The notes under the pieces were generated by a model, which saw only the letters and a list, made by a program, of their open reading frames with translations, ran no database searches and had not been told where the DNA came from. Below are positions 43,939-52,823 of a DNA stretch of 64,000 nt, piece after piece. The number at the start of each line of letters is the position of its first letter. Within the stretch, counting starts at the first letter, position 1. The translations under genes and the position numbers were made by a program. The stretch is from CAYNWK01 sp964400875 (GTDB taxonomy: Bacteria > Chloroflexota > Anaerolineae > Anaerolineales > UBA4823): positions 1 to 64,000 of the forward strand of contig CAYNWK010000002.1 in assembly GCA_964400875.1 (NCBI GenBank), given 5' to 3'.

Positions 43939-44930
43939 CAGCTGGCCTTTTCCTTTTGGAGCGACGACCGGTACCACTCGATGGTCCTGCGCAAACCACC
44001 CTCGAACGGCATTTGGGCGCGAAAGCCGAAGTATTCCCAGGCACGGGAGGTATCCAAAGCCCGGCGCGGTTGGCCGTTCGGCTTGCTGGCGTCCCACACC
44101 AGGCGGCCTTCGAACCCGGTCAGCCGGGCGATCAACTCGGCCAGCTCTCGAATGCTGATCTCCATCCCGGATCCCAGATTGACAGGTTCACTGCCGTTAT
44201 ATCTCTCGGCGGCTAAGAGGATGCCTTCGGCGGCGTCCTCGACGTAGAGGAATTCACGAGTGGGCGATCCATCCCCCCAGACCACCACTTCCTCATGGCC
44301 GGCTTGCTGGGCTTCGATGCACTTGCGGATCAGCGCCGGGATGACATGGGAGGTCTTCAAGTCGAAGTTATCGCGAGGGCCGTATAAGTTGACCGGCAGT
44401 AAGTAAATGGCGTTGTAGCCGTATTGCGCTCGGTAGGATTGGGCTTGCACCAGCAGCATCTTCTTCGCCAGTCCGTATGGCGCGTTCGTCTCTTCGGGAT
44501 AACCATCCCACAAATTCTCTTCTCGGAACGGCACCGGGGTGAACTTGGGGTACGCGCAGATCGAACCCAGAGCGACGAACTTGCCCACCCCACGCTGCCA
44601 GGCTGCGTGCATCAATGGGACGCCCATCATCAAGTTATCGTAAAAGAACTCTGCCGGGCGCGCCCGGTTGGCGCCAATGCCCCCCGCCAGGGCTGCCAGG
44701 TGTATCAAGATCATATCGCTCAGATTGCCATGACCACCGTGGGCAACGTCATCCAAAAGCTTCTGTATGGCGGCGCGATCGCGCAGATCGTAGTCTTTGT
44801 ACCGAGGGACGATCACTTCGCCGGCGCCGCGTTCGGATAATTTCTCGACCACGTAAGAGCCCAGGAATCCCTTGCCGCCGGTGACGACGACACGCTTATC
44901 CTGCCAAAAATTTACGTCCATTTCAACCAT
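43938..44930 (-). CDS. fcl: GDP-L-fucose synthase
   Basis: 330 residues; 3,5-epimerase and 4-reductase acting on GDP-4-keto-6-deoxymannose. VVVTGGKGFLGSYVVEKL binds NADPH, HLAALAGGIGANRARPAEFFYDNL is characteristic of Fcl, GSICAYPKFTPVPFREENLW holds the catalytic Ser/Cys region, and YGLAKKMLLVQ gives Tyr-x3-Lys. The partner enzyme gmd is 7 kb upstream in another unit, but both units have the same promoter element. The ATG at 44930 is used; one three codons later is also possible. Confidence 0.9.
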   Translation of the reverse strand: MVEMDVNFWQDKRVVVTGGKGFLGSYVVEKLSERGAGEVIVPRYKDYDLRDRAAIQKLLDDVAHGGHGNLSDMILIHLAALAGGIGANRARPAEFFYDNLMMGVPLMHAAWQRGVGKFVALGSICAYPKFTPVPFREENLWDGYPEETNAPYGLAKKMLLVQAQSYRAQYGYNAIYLLPVNLYGPRDNFDLKTSHVIPALIRKCIEAQQAGHEEVVVWGDGSPTREFLYVEDAAEGILLAAERYNGSEPVNLGSGMEISIRELAELIARLTGFEGRLVWDASKPNGQPRRALDTSRAWEYFGFRAQMPFEGGLRRTIEWYRSSLQKEKAS

Positions 44931-44978
44931 CTGCTTCGTTTTGTATCCTTGTGAATTCTATCGGTTAATTCGTCAGGC

Positions 44979-46007
44979 TTACTGCACGATAAACTGTGCG
45001 TTGCGGTAGCGCTGGCTCTCGGGATTGTTGTAGACGCCGTCCCGCAGCGCGTGGAGCACCTCTCGCACGCCGTCGTCTACGCTGTACTGCGCCTCGAAAC
45101 CCAGCTGCTCCTGAATTTTTTGATAAGAAACGGTGATATCGCGCATATCCCCACCGAAAGTCATGTCTTTATAGCGCACGACCGTCTCCGGGAGCCTTTT
45201 CAAGATTAACGCCACAATCTCGTCTTTGGTATGGTTGCCGCGGTCGGTGCCCAGGTTGAATATCTGCCCTGAGATTTCTTCGCGCGGGGCCGTCAGGCCC
45301 AGGTGCAAACCCTGCATGGCATCTTGAAGGTGCAAAAACGAGCGAGAATAGCCGCGCTGGTAGATCAACAGCGCCCGTTTGGTATAGGCTTCAAGCACGA
45401 ATTGATTGACGATCATGTCGAAGCGGGTGCGCGGCGAAAGCCCATAAAGCGTCGCCACCCGGAAGATCACGGGGGAACAAGCGGCGTCAGCGTGCGCAAG
45501 TAAATAACGTTCGGCGTTCACCTTCGTCTCCGCGTATAAAGACTGTGGGTTGAGGGGCGAGTCTTCGGTCACTGGTTTGCCGTCCGTGGAAAGCCCGTAA
45601 TTGCTGTACGTGGACACGTAAATGAAACGTTCGACGCCCAGGTCGCTCGCCTGTTCGAAAACCCTTTGGGTCGCTTCCACGTTATAACGCCAGGCTACCT
45701 GTCGCCCAACGGCCTGGCAGGCGGGGAAACCCGCTATCGCAGCCAGGTGGATCACTGCTTCGACCGGGGTCCAGCCTTCCCGCGGGGCCAGGCGGATAGC
45801 GCGAGTTTCCCAGACGTTGGCTTTGACGAAATGAAAGCGCGGGTGGTGGAAAAAAGCGGTCAGGGACTCACCTCCGAAGAGCAGATCGTCCACGACGGTG
45901 ATGTGACAGCCCTCGCGCAGCAGCCGGGCGGTCAGGGCCGAGCCAATGTAGCCCGCTCCACCGGTGATGAGGATATGCCTGGGTTGGTTCGATGCCATTC
46001 CACTCAC
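44979..46007 (-). CDS. NAD-dependent sugar epimerase/dehydratase
   Basis: 342 residues, extended SDR. ILITGGAGYIGSALTARLL is the NAD site, IHLAAIAGFPACQAVG the following loop, VSTYSNYG the Ser region and YAETKVNAERYLL the Tyr-x3-Lys. FRVATLYGLSPRTRFDMIVNQFV is typical of bacterial epimerases acting on GDP- or UDP-sugars. The GTG start overlaps the stop of the regulator gene (GTGA), so the regulator and this enzyme are co-expressed. Exact substrate unknown. Confidence 0.84.
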   Translation of the reverse strand: MSGMASNQPRHILITGGAGYIGSALTARLLREGCHITVVDDLLFGGESLTAFFHHPRFHFVKANVWETRAIRLAPREGWTPVEAVIHLAAIAGFPACQAVGRQVAWRYNVEATQRVFEQASDLGVERFIYVSTYSNYGLSTDGKPVTEDSPLNPQSLYAETKVNAERYLLAHADAACSPVIFRVATLYGLSPRTRFDMIVNQFVLEAYTKRALLIYQRGYSRSFLHLQDAMQGLHLGLTAPREEISGQIFNLGTDRGNHTKDEIVALILKRLPETVVRYKDMTFGGDMRDITVSYQKIQEQLGFEAQYSVDDGVREVLHALRDGVYNNPESQRYRNAQFIVQ

Positions 46008-46552
46008 AGGATTTCTTCCCCAGCGCCACCGAGGCTGCTCCGCGCCGGACCTGATGTTCCGGGTTCGGCGGTTTTAATCGCGCCGTCCTTGTGCAGGAAA
46101 AGCTTGATACCTCGAACTTCCAGTGCGGGAAAGTTATCCTCCTCCACCACGGCGAAACCTTGTTCCAGGCAAGTGAGCCTGCAGATATCGGCGATATCGC
46201 CTTCGCCCTGGATGCGCACCGCGGAGTAGCCTTCCTTATCCAGCTCCGAGAGCACGTTCTGAACGCGCAGCCTTGTCCGGCGATAAAGGCGCATCGATTG
46301 ATCGATGTAATTCACCGTCAAACGGGCGCGAAACGCCAAGCCTTCGGGGGTGATGATGTAGCGCAGCTTCTTGCGTTGGGCGCGTTTGACTTTGACGTAC
46401 CCCTTTTTGACGAACCGCTTTAAATGCCAGTTCACCGTACCAACAGCGACGCCGACCTTGGCGGCTAAGGAGGCCTGGGTTACATCGGGGTCGTTCTCGA
46501 TGTATTCGAGCAGGTTCAGTTCTCGGATGGGATCAGGTGAAGTATCCATCAT
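46004..46552 (-). CDS. winged helix-turn-helix transcriptional regulator
   Basis: About 182 residues. The N-terminal winged helix (LNLLEYIENDPDVTQASLAAKVGVAVGTVNWHLKRF, KKGYVKVKR, LRYIITPEGLAFRARL) is of the MarR/ArsR-like group seen in exopolysaccharide loci. A helical segment (residues 85-112) is followed by a small domain, YSAVRIQGEGDIADICRL and ALEVRGIKLFLHKD, that may sense a ligand. Two adjacent ATGs (46552, 46549) are possible starts. It is first in its operon. An inverted repeat overlaps its -10 box, so it may repress itself and the gmd unit. Confidence 0.8.
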   Translation of the reverse strand: MMDTSPDPIRELNLLEYIENDPDVTQASLAAKVGVAVGTVNWHLKRFVKKGYVKVKRAQRKKLRYIITPEGLAFRARLTVNYIDQSMRLYRRTRLRVQNVLSELDKEGYSAVRIQGEGDIADICRLTCLEQGFAVVEEDNFPALEVRGIKLFLHKDGAIKTAEPGTSGPARSSLGGAGEEIL

Positions 46553-46561
46553 ATATTCCAA

Positions 46562-46603
46562 AATTCAACTGCTGAATTATAACCGTTGCTTCGAAAAGAT
46601 CAA
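46562..46603 (-). promoter_or_regulatory. promoter and inverted-repeat operator of the regulator unit
   Basis: Minus-strand TTGATC (46598-46603), 16-base spacer, perfect TATAAT (46576-46581). A 17-base near-palindrome AATTCAGCAGTTGAATT (46562-46578) overlaps the -10 box and lies ten bases before the regulator ATG. The same arrangement, with 14 identical bases around the -10, occurs at 52762-52803. Confidence 0.72.
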
Positions 46604-46685
46604 GGGCGTATCCGGTTGCTCAGGAATTACCAGAACGCCGGGAAAGTCCTGCGCAAATTTCACCCAACTAATCCAGACGCCGACC

Positions 46686-48689
46686 TCATGGCTTGGGCTC
46701 GTAAACTTCAATGCCAAGATTCTTGAAGGACTTTGCCCGGTGGTAATAGGCGCGTAAAGGTTCTGTGACCCGGGACACCCAGGCATCGTTCTCTTCGCCA
46801 AAAGAAAATTCACGGCCCTTGTAGTTTATCCGCTGGGGATCGGTGACGATCAAAGCGAAACGGTGTTGACTTAAGTCTTCGTAAAACGCCTGAAGATACT
46901 CCGTGTTGTTCGCCATGACCATTTCCATCAGAAACACGTTTTCATAATCTTGGACCAGCGGCACGTCCGTGATCTGGTCGAAGGTGAGCAAATGGCGCTG
47001 CGAGATGAACAGCACTTCCCCTCCGTCCCCAACCGCCTCCTGAGTCATCCCCCTTAATGAACTCAACGCTGCTTGAGCACGCTGGCTGTCGGGCAAGGAC
47101 CCCGGGACGCTTTCGGTCAGCGTAAAAATCACCGGGACCAGCACGATCAACCCCAGCAAAAAGGCTGGGGTTTCACTTGCATCCAGCGCAGCTGAGCTGC
47201 CATGGATTTTTCCAAAGCAAGCATAAGCGCCTACGACGAGCAGCAAAGTCAAAAATGCGTCCAGGTTGTGCAGATTGCTGCCGCCCCCGATCTTGACGCT
47301 CACCACCACGCCGCCGGCAAAAAGGACGAGCAAACTGCTTGCCAGACCCCACTGCCGGGTCCAGCTGATCCCGCGCAGCCGGCGAACGATCAACCAAATG
47401 AGCGGGAGAGAGGCCAGAGCAACAGCCGGCAGGACGCCCAGCGGGTAAGTCGCGCTGGGTAAGAGCCGATACCAGAGCAGGTCCGAGGTCAAACTGGAGG
47501 TCAAGGCGCTGCGATCTGCGCCACTGAATGTAAAGTACAGCTGCTGCCCGCCGAGGGCCGTCAACGTCCCAACCAGGAAGAAGGCGACCGGCTGCTGCAA
47601 ATAACGGCTTAACGAGCGCAGGTCTGCAACCTCTTTACCAACCCGAACCTCGAGTAAATAGAGGCTGGCTGCCAGCAAGCCGGGCACAGGAAACCAGTTC
47701 AACCGGCTGATCCCCGCCCAAAGTGAGGCTACGATAACCACGCCGAGAGTCTTCCAGAATTTGTCCCTGTCAAAGCCCCACAGGACGATCAGGGCGCAAA
47801 CGAGCAGATGGTAGTACACCGGACCCTGAAATAAAAACAAGAACGTCCAGGACAGGAAAAAGATTAATACGAGTTTCGAACGTTCTTTATTGATCGACAA
47901 GCGCTTGGCCAGCGTGGAGGCCGTGATTAGCGTAAATCCCACCCAAAGGATGACCTGCCACAGGCGGTGGAACCAGAGCGGTAGTTCGGGGATGATGAAG
48001 GGGATCGACTGCATGAGATAGCGCGTGGGATGCAGCGCTGAAGGCGGCACGGAAACCCCGTATATTTGGGGGGCAAAGAACAAGGAAGCATAATAATACC
48101 GGCTGGCTTCCGACCAGGTCAAGGAAAAGGGATAAGTAGAGACCTGGGGCCAAAACGTCGCCAATTTAAAGACCAAAGCGGTCAGCGTCCCGGAGAGTAG
48201 CATGACCCCCGGCCAGTTCCGCAGCCATAACTCCAAACGGGATGTATACGTTGTGGAGCCCGAGATATTTCCCAAATAGGCAGCTAAGAAGATCGTCCCC
48301 GCAAAAGCAGCCAGCCAGAAAAACCCCAGGCGCACGACGAACGGCGAGACCTGTTCCCTGAACGGGCCGAATACCAGAGCGATGAATCCACCTGAAGGAA
48401 GCAGAAACAGAGGCAAATTCCAGGCGCCTAACCTGGAGAGTTGCTCCTGTAAACCGGCGATGGGACCGGAAGAACGACTCCAGCCCCGAGTCCAGGTGAG
48501 GACCAGCACACCCAGCCACATCAAAGCCCCGGCGAGCGCCAAAGCGAACAATGCGGTCCACTTGCGTGAGACGAACAACATCCCGAGGTCTGCGGCCTGC
48601 TGTGCAATCTTCACCGTCGATGCACCGAGCAGCAGAAATGAGGCCGCGAGAAGGAGGCGCCAAGCAGCGATGGCAGGTTTTGCTTCCAT
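46686..48689 (-). CDS. large polytopic membrane protein
   Basis: 667 residues from the ATG at 48689. About twelve or more hydrophobic helices, for example LLLAASFLLLGASTVKI, WTALFALALAGALMWLGVLVL, LVLIFFLSWTFLFLFQGPVYYHLLVCALIVLWGF. The C-terminal 150 residues are soluble (YENVFLMEMVMANNTEYLQAFYEDLSQ). The plan resembles GT-C transferases or an O-antigen polymerase. I see no motif to decide. It follows the flippase-like 48701 gene and precedes the regulator promoter, so it ends the gmd unit. Confidence 0.55.
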   Translation of the reverse strand: MEAKPAIAAWRLLLAASFLLLGASTVKIAQQAADLGMLFVSRKWTALFALALAGALMWLGVLVLTWTRGWSRSSGPIAGLQEQLSRLGAWNLPLFLLPSGGFIALVFGPFREQVSPFVVRLGFFWLAAFAGTIFLAAYLGNISGSTTYTSRLELWLRNWPGVMLLSGTLTALVFKLATFWPQVSTYPFSLTWSEASRYYYASLFFAPQIYGVSVPPSALHPTRYLMQSIPFIIPELPLWFHRLWQVILWVGFTLITASTLAKRLSINKERSKLVLIFFLSWTFLFLFQGPVYYHLLVCALIVLWGFDRDKFWKTLGVVIVASLWAGISRLNWFPVPGLLAASLYLLEVRVGKEVADLRSLSRYLQQPVAFFLVGTLTALGGQQLYFTFSGADRSALTSSLTSDLLWYRLLPSATYPLGVLPAVALASLPLIWLIVRRLRGISWTRQWGLASSLLVLFAGGVVVSVKIGGGSNLHNLDAFLTLLLVVGAYACFGKIHGSSAALDASETPAFLLGLIVLVPVIFTLTESVPGSLPDSQRAQAALSSLRGMTQEAVGDGGEVLFISQRHLLTFDQITDVPLVQDYENVFLMEMVMANNTEYLQAFYEDLSQHRFALIVTDPQRINYKGREFSFGEENDAWVSRVTEPLRAYYHRAKSFKNLGIEVYEPKP

Positions 48690-48700
48690 CAAGGATGCAC

Positions 48701-49756
48701 CTATTCCCCCAGGCCGGGGTGTTCGGCGATCTCCGCCTGGCGACGCGTGCCCGGCATCAGTGCGGGTACGAAGATCGCGCCCGGCAGGCTGGCGAACATC
48801 ATCATCGTGCGCAAAAGCAAGGCTGCCGTCAGGCTGCTCTGCAAGGAAGTCCCTGCAACCGCAGAAAAGAGGTATGTCAGGGATACTTCCTGGATGCCGT
48901 ACCCGTTGATCGAGAAAGGCATCAAGGTGATGAAATAAACCAGGCTGTACAAACCACCTACCTGCCAGAAGGATACGCTCTCGCCCATCCCTGTGAAAAA
49001 TATGCTCAAGATGGCAAAAAAGCACAACATGTGGACCCAGGTCAGTGCCAGAGAAAGCAGTAAGGCGCGCGGCTGTCCGAACCACAGGGATAACGCCTCC
49101 AATAAGCGCCGCAGGAGACTGTGGCCTTTCTCCCAGGCGAGCCGCCACCAGCGGCCCAGAGGCAGAACCGCCAGATAAGCCGGGGCGTCCTTCGAGCAAT
49201 AGCCGTCAATCCAGCCGAGGCTATCCAGCGTCTGGCCGGGGTTCGTCATCAGATTGGCGCGCAGGAAACTCGGCAACCCGAAAGGTACCGCCATCGCCAT
49301 CCCCGCCATTCCCACCAGCCGGTCCACGATCAAGGAGGCCGCGCTCACTACCGCGTCGGTGTTCAACTGCAGCACACCGGCCAGGCGGATGACGTCTCCG
49401 CCGATCGTGGTGGGTAGGAAATTTGAAGCAAAAAGACCTGCGAAGGTGATCCGCAGGCTCTGTAACGGGCTGATCTCCAGTTTTGAAGCTCGCAATAACA
49501 CATGCCAGCGGGCCCAAACAGCCAGCCGCGATACAAACATCAAAGTCAACGCCAGGAGCAAACGCCACAGCGGGATCGAACGGACTGCCTCGGCGATCTC
49601 GTCCCAACCTTGCTGGCTGAGCAAATAGATCAGCAGCACGACCGCCAGCAGCGTTCCAAACAAGCGGATGAAGAAGACCGCGCGCCCCTTCATCAAATTA
49701 CGGATTTGATCTTTCATCTTGGCGCTATTTTCCTTTGGTGGTCTTCCTGCACTCAT
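48701..49756 (-). CDS. lysylphosphatidylglycerol synthase transmembrane-domain (UPF0104) protein
   Basis: 351 residues with eight or so helices. FIRLFGTLLAVVLLIYLLSQQGWDEI opens, and RWHVLLRASKLEISPLQSLRITFAGLFASNFLPTTIGGDVIRL is the UPF0104 signature, with the conserved NFLPTTIGGD. FITLMPFSINGYGIQEVSL is the second signature. These proteins lack the synthase domain and are thought to move or gate lipids or lipid-linked sugars. An ATG 13 codons downstream is another possible start. Confidence 0.8.
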   Translation of the reverse strand: MSAGRPPKENSAKMKDQIRNLMKGRAVFFIRLFGTLLAVVLLIYLLSQQGWDEIAEAVRSIPLWRLLLALTLMFVSRLAVWARWHVLLRASKLEISPLQSLRITFAGLFASNFLPTTIGGDVIRLAGVLQLNTDAVVSAASLIVDRLVGMAGMAMAVPFGLPSFLRANLMTNPGQTLDSLGWIDGYCSKDAPAYLAVLPLGRWWRLAWEKGHSLLRRLLEALSLWFGQPRALLLSLALTWVHMLCFFAILSIFFTGMGESVSFWQVGGLYSLVYFITLMPFSINGYGIQEVSLTYLFSAVAGTSLQSSLTAALLLRTMMMFASLPGAIFVPALMPGTRRQAEIAEHPGLGE

Positions 49757-49872
49757 TTCCTAGACATATCCCGGTATTCGGACATAAGCTCCAATTGTAA
49801 TGGAAAACACCAACGCATATGCCTGTTTCGACAGCGGATCATTGGGATCCACCGAGGCATAGAGAGCTGTCC

Positions 49873-51771
49873 TCAATTTTGCCTCTCATATACGTAAATC
49901 GGTGAAGCGTTTTGACATCCCTCGGCCGGGCGAGAAGCTCGTGCTATCTCGATGAACGGCCCATTGGTCAGCTGGGCTTCGATCCAGCCATCGTTGTTTT
50001 CCACATCGACCAGCACGTAATCAGCCTGTTGAATCCACTCCCTGCCGACTTGCTCATTCCAGTACCCGTACGCGACAAGCGCTGCAGGATCGCCGCCCAG
50101 GCGGTAAGCGTAATCACCGTTGATCTGCGCCGGGAAGAGTTGAACGGCAGGCAAATATAATAGAGGCACAGCGGAATCTCCGCCGCGCCAGAAGACGCTC
50201 GAACCGGCATGGATTGCGGCATTCAATTGAATGCCGATGTCCTCGTAGCTGCGTAACACATCATGGTCGCAATCGTACGTGTCGTAGCCCCCACCGAGCA
50301 CCACCGATGGTGAAAATACGAAGCCCAAAGCCAGGCTGGCGGTCAGCAGCGTAGCGCCGTAAGAAGGATACTGGCGGTGTTCATTCTTCCGCCTGGCCCA
50401 GCGCAGCATCACCCCTACTAGGGATAACCAGATACCCCCGGCGATCAGGCCTGCCAGCGTCGGGATGACCCGGCGCGCGTAACGCTCCAAATCGAGATGG
50501 CTGAGGTTGAACAGGCTTTGAGGGTAAGCCCCCAGGTTCGTGGTCCCCGGTAGGATCTCGAACAGACGCACCCGGGGCACCTGCAGGTACAATATCGACA
50601 AGGCTCTTTCCCCTACGCTGGTCGAGGCGCCGTATGCGATCAAAACGAAGAACCCGAACACCACCACCGCGATCAAAACCGAACGCCAGGCCGGGAGGCG
50701 GCGCATCCAGGCCGGAAAGGAGACGATGACGATCAAGAAGCCCAAGAGGGAGAAGAAAGAGATATACAGAGGATAACAAAACACGCAATAGCTCAACCCC
50801 AATGCAGCGACCATGTGGAGCAGCAGCAATAAGACGAACAGGACCGACAAGAAAATTGCTGCGCGATAACGCCAGGCTTCCTCCCACTGCTTTTTACCAG
50901 GCCACAAAAGCCAGGCGTTGAGCGATCCGAAGAGAGCGACGAAATGGAAGCGGAAGCCGTGCAAGAAGCTCAAAATGCGAGTGTCCCACGAGATCGGCGG
51001 GTTCCAGCTGGGCAGGCCGGCAGGTTCCGCCCATGGAGACAAAAAGGGGGCCAGGCTCACCGGCACGAAACGAGCCCACACGACTAGAATGCCCGGCCAG
51101 TACAGCGCGTGAAGCAGGATTACCGGGGCTAACCCGGCGATAGCCGCCATCAGACCGGTCCGCCAGCCGTATTCCCAGGCGATGTAAAGAACCGCCAGGC
51201 CAACGACCGGCGCCATATTCAACCGTGTCATCATCAACAATCCCGCTAATGCGGCCCCCAACAAGAGCTGCCAGAGTGGTCGATCTCGACCCAGAACCAG
51301 GACCAGGGACCAAATCAAGAAAGCCGCCACCAGGGATTGCGAATTAGCGAGACTGTAATGTTTGATCAACGCAGGGTTTAGAGCGATCGCCCCCACCGCC
51401 AGAGCTGCCCACCACAGGTTGCCCAACCGCCTGGCGAGCACCCAGACGCCTGCCAGGGCGATCAGGCCGTTGAAAACCATCAGGTACCGCCCGGTCCTGA
51501 GCCCCGCGCCAAAGAGCTGTTGTACATATCCCGGGATCAGGAAGGACAGGGGCATATGGTTCGACCAGGGACCGTTAGGCGCGTAAGGAACATACTGGCG
51601 ATTGACGAACAGCAAACCTTTCAGCAAATAGGCGCCTTCGTCAAGTAAGGAGATCTGGAAACGAGAGTAATACCACGCTTGAATCAGGTAAACCAACGCT
51701 CCCAAAAAGGCCAGACCGAGCGGGAGACGCCGGTCCGACAGGAACGTCCTCAGGCGCGTTGAGGCTCGCAC
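49873..51771 (-). CDS. ArnT/PMT-like membrane glycosyltransferase (GT39/GT83-type)
   Basis: About 632 residues from the GTG at 51771, two bases after the gmd stop. Loop 1 has SLLDEGAYLLKGLLFVNRQY; the Asp-Glu pair is the catalytic feature of lipid-phosphate-sugar-dependent transferases. APNGPWSNHMPLSFLIPGYVQQLFG follows. Around twelve membrane segments and a soluble C-terminal domain (VFWRGGDSAVPLLYLPAVQLF) complete the family plan. It should add a sugar to glycan or lipid outside the membrane. Placement after gmd hints at a fucose- or rhamnose-type polymer, without proof. Confidence 0.7.
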   Translation of the reverse strand: MRASTRLRTFLSDRRLPLGLAFLGALVYLIQAWYYSRFQISLLDEGAYLLKGLLFVNRQYVPYAPNGPWSNHMPLSFLIPGYVQQLFGAGLRTGRYLMVFNGLIALAGVWVLARRLGNLWWAALAVGAIALNPALIKHYSLANSQSLVAAFLIWSLVLVLGRDRPLWQLLLGAALAGLLMMTRLNMAPVVGLAVLYIAWEYGWRTGLMAAIAGLAPVILLHALYWPGILVVWARFVPVSLAPFLSPWAEPAGLPSWNPPISWDTRILSFLHGFRFHFVALFGSLNAWLLWPGKKQWEEAWRYRAAIFLSVLFVLLLLLHMVAALGLSYCVFCYPLYISFFSLLGFLIVIVSFPAWMRRLPAWRSVLIAVVVFGFFVLIAYGASTSVGERALSILYLQVPRVRLFEILPGTTNLGAYPQSLFNLSHLDLERYARRVIPTLAGLIAGGIWLSLVGVMLRWARRKNEHRQYPSYGATLLTASLALGFVFSPSVVLGGGYDTYDCDHDVLRSYEDIGIQLNAAIHAGSSVFWRGGDSAVPLLYLPAVQLFPAQINGDYAYRLGGDPAALVAYGYWNEQVGREWIQQADYVLVDVENNDGWIEAQLTNGPFIEIARASRPAEGCQNASPIYVYERQN

Positions 51772-51773
51772 GA

Positions 51774-52742
51774 TTAGATTTCCTTGCTCAATCGCTGGAA
51801 ATCGGCGTCGATCATCAACTTGATCATCTCTTCGAAGCCGACTCGAGGGCGCCACTTTAATTCTTCATTGGCTTTTTTCGGGTCGGCAACCAGCAGATCG
51901 ACCTCCGCCGGGCGGTAATAGCGAGGGTCCTGCACAACGTAATCCTGGTAGTTCAGGCCAACGTAATCAAAAGCGGTCTGGCATAACTCCCTGACCGAAT
52001 GGGTTACGCCGGTGCCGACCACATAATCCTCGGGTGCGTCCTGCTGCAGCATGCACCACATCGCCTCGACATAGTCGCCGGCGTAGCCCCAGTCTCGGCG
52101 CGAATCCAGATTGCCCAAGCGAAGCTCGTCGGCCAGGCCTAATTTAATCCGGGCGATGCCGTGGGTTATCTTGCGGGTCACAAATTCCAACCCCCGGCGG
52201 GGGCTCTCGTGGTTAAAGAGAATGCCTGAGACGGCGAACAGGTCATAGGATTCCCGGTAGTTGACCGTGATCCAGTGGGCGTAAACCTTCGCTACCCCAT
52301 AGGGGCTGCGGGGATAGAACGGCGTACCCTCGTTCTGCGGCTCCTCGCGCACCTTCCCGAACATCTCGCTGGAGGAAGCCTGGTAGAAGCGGGCGACAGG
52401 GTTGACCAGGCGAATGGCTTCCAACAATCGGGTGACGCCAAGACCCGTCACCTCGCCGGTGAGCACCGGCTGGCTCCACGAGGTCGGCACGAAAGACTGC
52501 GCCGCCAGATTGTAGACCTCATCGGGATGGTAGCTCTCCATCACATCGACCAGCGAACTCTGATCGTGAAGGTCACCCTGAATGATGATGATGTCGTCCT
52601 GGATGTGGTTGATGCGCTCGAAGGTCACGGTGCTTGACCTGCGCACCATCCCAACAACCTGATATCCTTTTTCCAGCAAAAACTCGGCCAGATAAGACCC
52701 ATCCTGGCCGGTGATCCCGGTGATCAATGCAGTAGGCATCAT
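51774..52742 (-). CDS. gmd: GDP-mannose 4,6-dehydratase
   Basis: 322 residues. ALITGITGQDGSYLAEFLLEKG is the Gmd NADP-binding site, NLAAQSFVPTSW and QASSSEMFGKVREEPQNE carry the catalytic Thr/Ser-Glu region, and YGVAKVYAHW is Tyr-x3-Lys; HESPRRG and FVTRKI are also family-specific. It makes GDP-4-keto-6-deoxymannose for the GDP-fucose synthase at 43938. Two adjacent ATGs (52742, 52739) are possible, both after GAGGGACGGTACA. It heads a transcription unit with a strong promoter. Confidence 0.95.
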   Translation of the reverse strand: MMPTALITGITGQDGSYLAEFLLEKGYQVVGMVRRSSTVTFERINHIQDDIIIIQGDLHDQSSLVDVMESYHPDEVYNLAAQSFVPTSWSQPVLTGEVTGLGVTRLLEAIRLVNPVARFYQASSSEMFGKVREEPQNEGTPFYPRSPYGVAKVYAHWITVNYRESYDLFAVSGILFNHESPRRGLEFVTRKITHGIARIKLGLADELRLGNLDSRRDWGYAGDYVEAMWCMLQQDAPEDYVVGTGVTHSVRELCQTAFDYVGLNYQDYVVQDPRYYRPAEVDLLVADPKKANEELKWRPRVGFEEMIKLMIDADFQRLSKEI

Positions 52743-52761
52743 TGTACCGTCCCTCTTATAA

Positions 52762-52803
52762 AATTCAGTCGCTGAATTATAACCCTTCCCCCCAGCGGGT
52801 CAA
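52762..52803 (-). promoter_or_regulatory. promoter and inverted-repeat operator of gmd
   Basis: Minus-strand TTGACC (52798-52803), 16-base spacer, TATAAT (52776-52781). The palindrome AATTCAG-CGA-CTGAATT (52762-52778) overlaps the -10 box. The element matches the one before the regulator gene. Because a TTTT run follows the stem, it could instead be a weak terminator for the gene upstream, but the overlap with the -10 favours an operator. Confidence 0.72.
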
Positions 52804-52823
52804 GGTTTCCGCGAGTGCACCCT

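Noticed and set aside
46600..46640. Repeat remnant (CGCCGGGAAAGTCCTGCGC) upstream of the regulator
   Set aside because: It matches only the tail of the repeat; the TACGCAGTT core is missing.
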